In this document: in pieces, positions 61,173 through 64,000 of the stretch | How the letters are laid out: every line of letters begins with the position of its first letter | How positions within the stretch are numbered: position 1 is the first letter of the stretch | From: Nicotiana tabacum | Taxonomy: Eukaryota > Streptophyta > Magnoliopsida > Solanales > Solanaceae | Direction: 5' to 3' | Length of the DNA stretch: 64,000 nt | NCBI RefSeq assembly: GCF_000715075.1 | Contig: NC_134100.1 | Span: forward strand, 27,882,042-27,946,041 | Notes under the pieces: generated by a model | What the model saw: the letters and a program-made list of their open reading frames with translations, nothing else | What the model was told of the DNA's origin: nothing | Databases searched by the model: none | Position numbers and translations under genes: made by a program

Positions 61173-63375
61173 TGCCACGCCCCAAAAACCGAGGGGCGCG
61201 ACCGACGCTCGACCGGATAGCCCCCAGCCAAGCGGACCTGGGTGTCTTTCCTATTCCACGTGATACCCTGCGTTTCCGTTACCCATTAACTAAGTGAATT
61301 ATCCATTTATAAATTTAAACACATTCTTACGAGATTTACATAACATACATAGTTACTTAGCGTGGTTTACAAGTTATACTACCCAAAATACATAAGTACA
61401 TAACCTACATTTCCTGTCTACAGAGCCTCTAGAGATACAAAAGAGTGTTACAATACTTGCCGGTAACAAGGCTCCGGCTATACCTTACGCAAATACCAAA
61501 ATAAAATTCCGGGAGGATAAGCGGCATGAGCCACGCAGGGCCCCAAGAGGAAAGGGGCTCACCAATTCAGCTGACGGGAGGTGAAGGAGTGCTACTGTCG
61601 GTAGGCTGGAGTACCTGTTATGGAACCACCTACAATCATAACACGAATGTAGCACCCCCGGCAAAAAGGGACGTCAGTACATTTGAATTGTACTGGTATG
61701 TATGAACAAACTTTACCCCAAGTAAAATCAAGAAATACACAGATAACAAACAGTAATAGAATCAACAATCAAATGCACATGAAAGGAACAACCAAAGCCA
61801 AACAAATTCCACAATCTCTCCTTTTCCCCTTTCAACATTATTTCATCACATCAATGATTTCACAACTTTCACATATTTTTATTTCAATAGTGATTTCGAT
61901 CACTTTTCCACCCTTATTACCTCAGTCACCCTTATTACCACGGCCACCCTTATCACCACAACCCACACCTTATAACTTCGTATTGCGGCGCGCAACCCGA
62001 TCCCACCGGACAATCACATTTCACACGACAACAACAACAATTCACAAAGAATTTTCATAAACGTCAATACCATTTCCATCATATGCAACAGCCCGTACAC
62101 AACTTAAGTCACAACGATAATTGCCTGCGACAAGTCACGTATGATATTACCACAGTTGTTTCAATTGCATCAATTACGATTTCTTTCCATCATTTGTTAC
62201 ACAACTCTTACCACATAAACATATTCACACACACTTGATTTGTTGCCATTTACTTACACCATTATATCGGGAGACTTAACCAACAACATTCAAGGCATAT
62301 TAATCACAAGAATTCACAAATAGTCCACATAAGTAACACATACCAATTACTCATATACCAAACAAGGTGACTTTACAAAGGTTAAAGTTAGCCTTACATA
62401 CCTGGAGTCGAATTCCCTTTTTAACTTCTACTTTCAATTCACCAACAGCCTAGTACCGTCAATCTAGTTCACAAGTTAACACATATAACTTAGAATTGAA
62501 GTTCACAAACTCAACCCGAACTTACTTAGGTTATCAACCCCTCTTTTGCAAATCTTTACTTCTACTCAATTCCTCTTACTAGATTCTAGGTTTTAAGAGA
62601 CATGCATGTGTATTTCAACTTTCATTTTCAAGAATCAACGCATGAGAATCCCCCTTTTTGTTTAAATTTGAAAACAAATGAAAAAGGGTTGGGGATTTTA
62701 CCTGCAAGAACGGAGATGAAGACAATTACTTGAAAATTCCCGGCCTGGATGACTTTGAAAAATCAAATTGATGGAGATAAGACTTTCTCTCTCAAGAATT
62801 CTCTCTTCCCTCTCTCTAGTTTTGTTCAGAAAATAGGTTAAAATGAGGGGTTGAGGTGTCTTATTGAAGAAGGGGTCGGGTTTAACATTTAGAAAAATAG
62901 GAGCCCGAGTTAGGTATGCGATTGCACTTTGCGATCGCAGAGTGGAATGCTCCCAAAATCTGAACACACTGCCTGGGTATGCGGCAGAAATGCGGTCCGC
63001 ATACTCGTTCTGCGATCGCATAATGCACCGCAGAACTGCCCTTCTCAAAAATCCCAAGGGAAATATACGACGTCTATGCGGTCCGCATATCGGTTATGCG
63101 ATCGCATATCGGACCGCATATTTAACCTCAAATTCGACCAACACACTGACTCACTTTGCGGCGATTATGCGGTCCACATACCTGATATGCGACCGCATTC
63201 TCGAGCACAGAATCACATTTTTGGAAAACAGTATTTCTTGACTTTTTATAACATAGATCAGTACCAAAAGGTTCAGAACCGTGGCTCGCTTAATTTTACA
63301 CATTCCTAACATATATTCGGGACTTGGCACCACGAGCTACCCGGTTTTGAGTACAAGTTTTCACGAGGCCTTACA
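61173..63375 (-). mobile_element. Solo LTR of a Ty3-gypsy element inside element E
   Basis: 2203 bp from tgccacgccc to ccttaca on plus, flanked by a perfect duplication aatat at 61168-61172 and 63376-63380. No internal region or second LTR. The layout (gcaacccgatccca block near 61990, gcgatcgc module near 62920-63205) resembles the LTRs of B, C and D read on minus. Solo LTRs form by recombination between the two LTRs of one element. Confidence 0.92.
62915..63205. repeat. Palindrome module in the solo LTR
   Basis: Mixed words: ttctgcgatcgcataatg, tatgcgatcgcatat, and a second type tatgcggtccgcata. The two kinds alternate in pairs about 20-25 bp apart. Confidence 0.8.
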
Positions 63376-63447
63376 AATATATAGTGATATACCTGAAGGA
63401 TAATCAAACACAACTAGGATGTGATTGTGAAAAATAGAGGTGACAAT

Positions 63448-63460
63448 CGTGCTGATAACG
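63448..63460 (-). other. Element E primer-binding region (unusual)
   Basis: On the element strand cgttatcagcacg directly follows the 5' LTR. It lacks the tgg start of a normal 3'-CCA site. Its complement cgtgctgataacg looks like an anticodon arm, suggesting priming from within a tRNA, as known for some Copia elements. This is inference. Confidence 0.5.
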
Positions 63461-63674
63461 TGTTATAAAACTAAAAGTAATTTACTATAAACTTGAACAA
63501 GATAATAGAGATAGAAAGAAGGAAGAGAATTTATTTCTTGTTCAATTGTGTGTATTTTCCTATTTATTACAAGGCCTTTATATAGGCATGAAAAATGAAG
63601 AAAATATGTCATTAAGCATTTGTAAAAATCATGGAGGAGGAGTAAACATCCACCATAAGATTTATCTTATAACA
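63461..63674 (-). repeat. Element E 5' LTR
   Basis: 214 bp, same ends as the 3' LTR and 45 bp shorter, the difference being copies of the atatgtcatt(g/a)a repeat. Confidence 0.93.
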
Positions 63675-64000
63675 TATACAAGTATTTCTTCTTATTTTTA
63701 GGATAGCTTTCTAATATATAGTGACTTAAGGAGTAAATGTTTTTATATTTGTTGAGTAATTTTTAACATATTTAAATCATCTTTAAAGAATTATAGTACT
63801 TTTTAATTTTATTTTTATATTTATTTAATAAAATAATAATATTTAATTATTGCCTTTAATAATAATTTTTTGAGATTATTTATTTACTTATAATATTAAC
63901 TATTAAGTAAATCTATTCATGTCCTTATTTTTAATTTAAAACTTAAAAGTACTTTCTGAGAAGTAGAAAAAAGTAGCTTCTCCCCAGAAGCAGAAGTAGT
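63675..64000. other. Second MITE-like sequence, right part, AT-rich
   Basis: Follows element E. The last 50 bp (gagaagtagaaaaaagtagc, ttctccccagaagcagaag) repeat words found at 55290-55350, suggesting both belong to one interrupted MITE-like sequence that continues past the window. Confidence 0.45.

Larger units (their letters stand above)
55434..63674 (-). mobile_element. Element E: Ty1-copia retrotransposon, degenerate, with nested solo LTR
   Basis: Short LTRs (259 and 214 bp) with ends tgttataa...ttataaca; gag, protease, integrase, reverse transcriptase and RNase H on the minus strand in Copia order (integrase before reverse transcriptase). About 6.0 kb without the nested solo LTR. Flanking pentamers (tggat and tatac) do not match, so no target duplication is visible. 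Multiple stops and frameshifts. Confidence 0.9.

Overview
This is a plant nuclear window, almost certainly from the Solanaceae and plausibly Nicotiana (inference). The grounds are a C14/RD21-like papain protease with plant-style introns, a Solanaceae-type SINE, a Solanaceae-type Stowaway MITE and chromovirus (Tekay/Del-like) Ty3-gypsy elements with LTRs of about 2.8 kb. No intact protein-coding gene was found. The window is a pile of nested transposable elements around one broken host gene.

Layout. 1-5205: 3' end of an Ogre/Tat-like LTR retrotransposon (+), with a 45-bp tandem array followed by a very long LTR; it sits in the remnant of a second LTR (5206-5591). 5627-9238 (-): cysteine-protease pseudogene of four exons, with frameshifts, a stop codon and repeat-filled introns. 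9239-11597: non-coding, with one SINE. 11598-29392: element A, a Tat-like non-autonomous retrotransposon with 512-bp LTRs and a perfect CACTT target-site duplication (TSD). A carries a 91-bp tandem array and a long antisense reading frame, and is split by element B (12285-23383, +, gypsy chromovirus, TSD gaaac/gacac). 29736-40661: element C (-, gypsy related to B, perfect ATGCT TSD), with a 249-bp Stowaway MITE in its 5' LTR. 41008-43739: 5'-truncated RTE-type LINE (+). 44098-55240: a hAT-like MITE split by element D (44310-55071, -, gypsy chromovirus). 55241 to the window end: a second MITE-like sequence split by element E (55434-63674, -, Copia), which itself contains a solo LTR (61173-63375) with a perfect AATAT TSD.

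None of the retroelements looks autonomous now. B, C, D and E keep recognisable gag, protease, reverse transcriptase, RNase H and integrase segments, but each has several stops or frameshifts, and B and C have altered catalytic or zinc-binding residues. Many stops are CAG-to-TAG or TGG-to-TAG, as expected from decay of methylated DNA.

The most unusual structures are the antisense reading frame with its 91-bp array in element A, the array of perfect palindromes in a protease intron, a module of GCGATCGC-type palindromes present in several LTR families and replaced by a different motif at the same LTR position in C, and a sharp change in LTR-LTR similarity within element D that suggests gene conversion.
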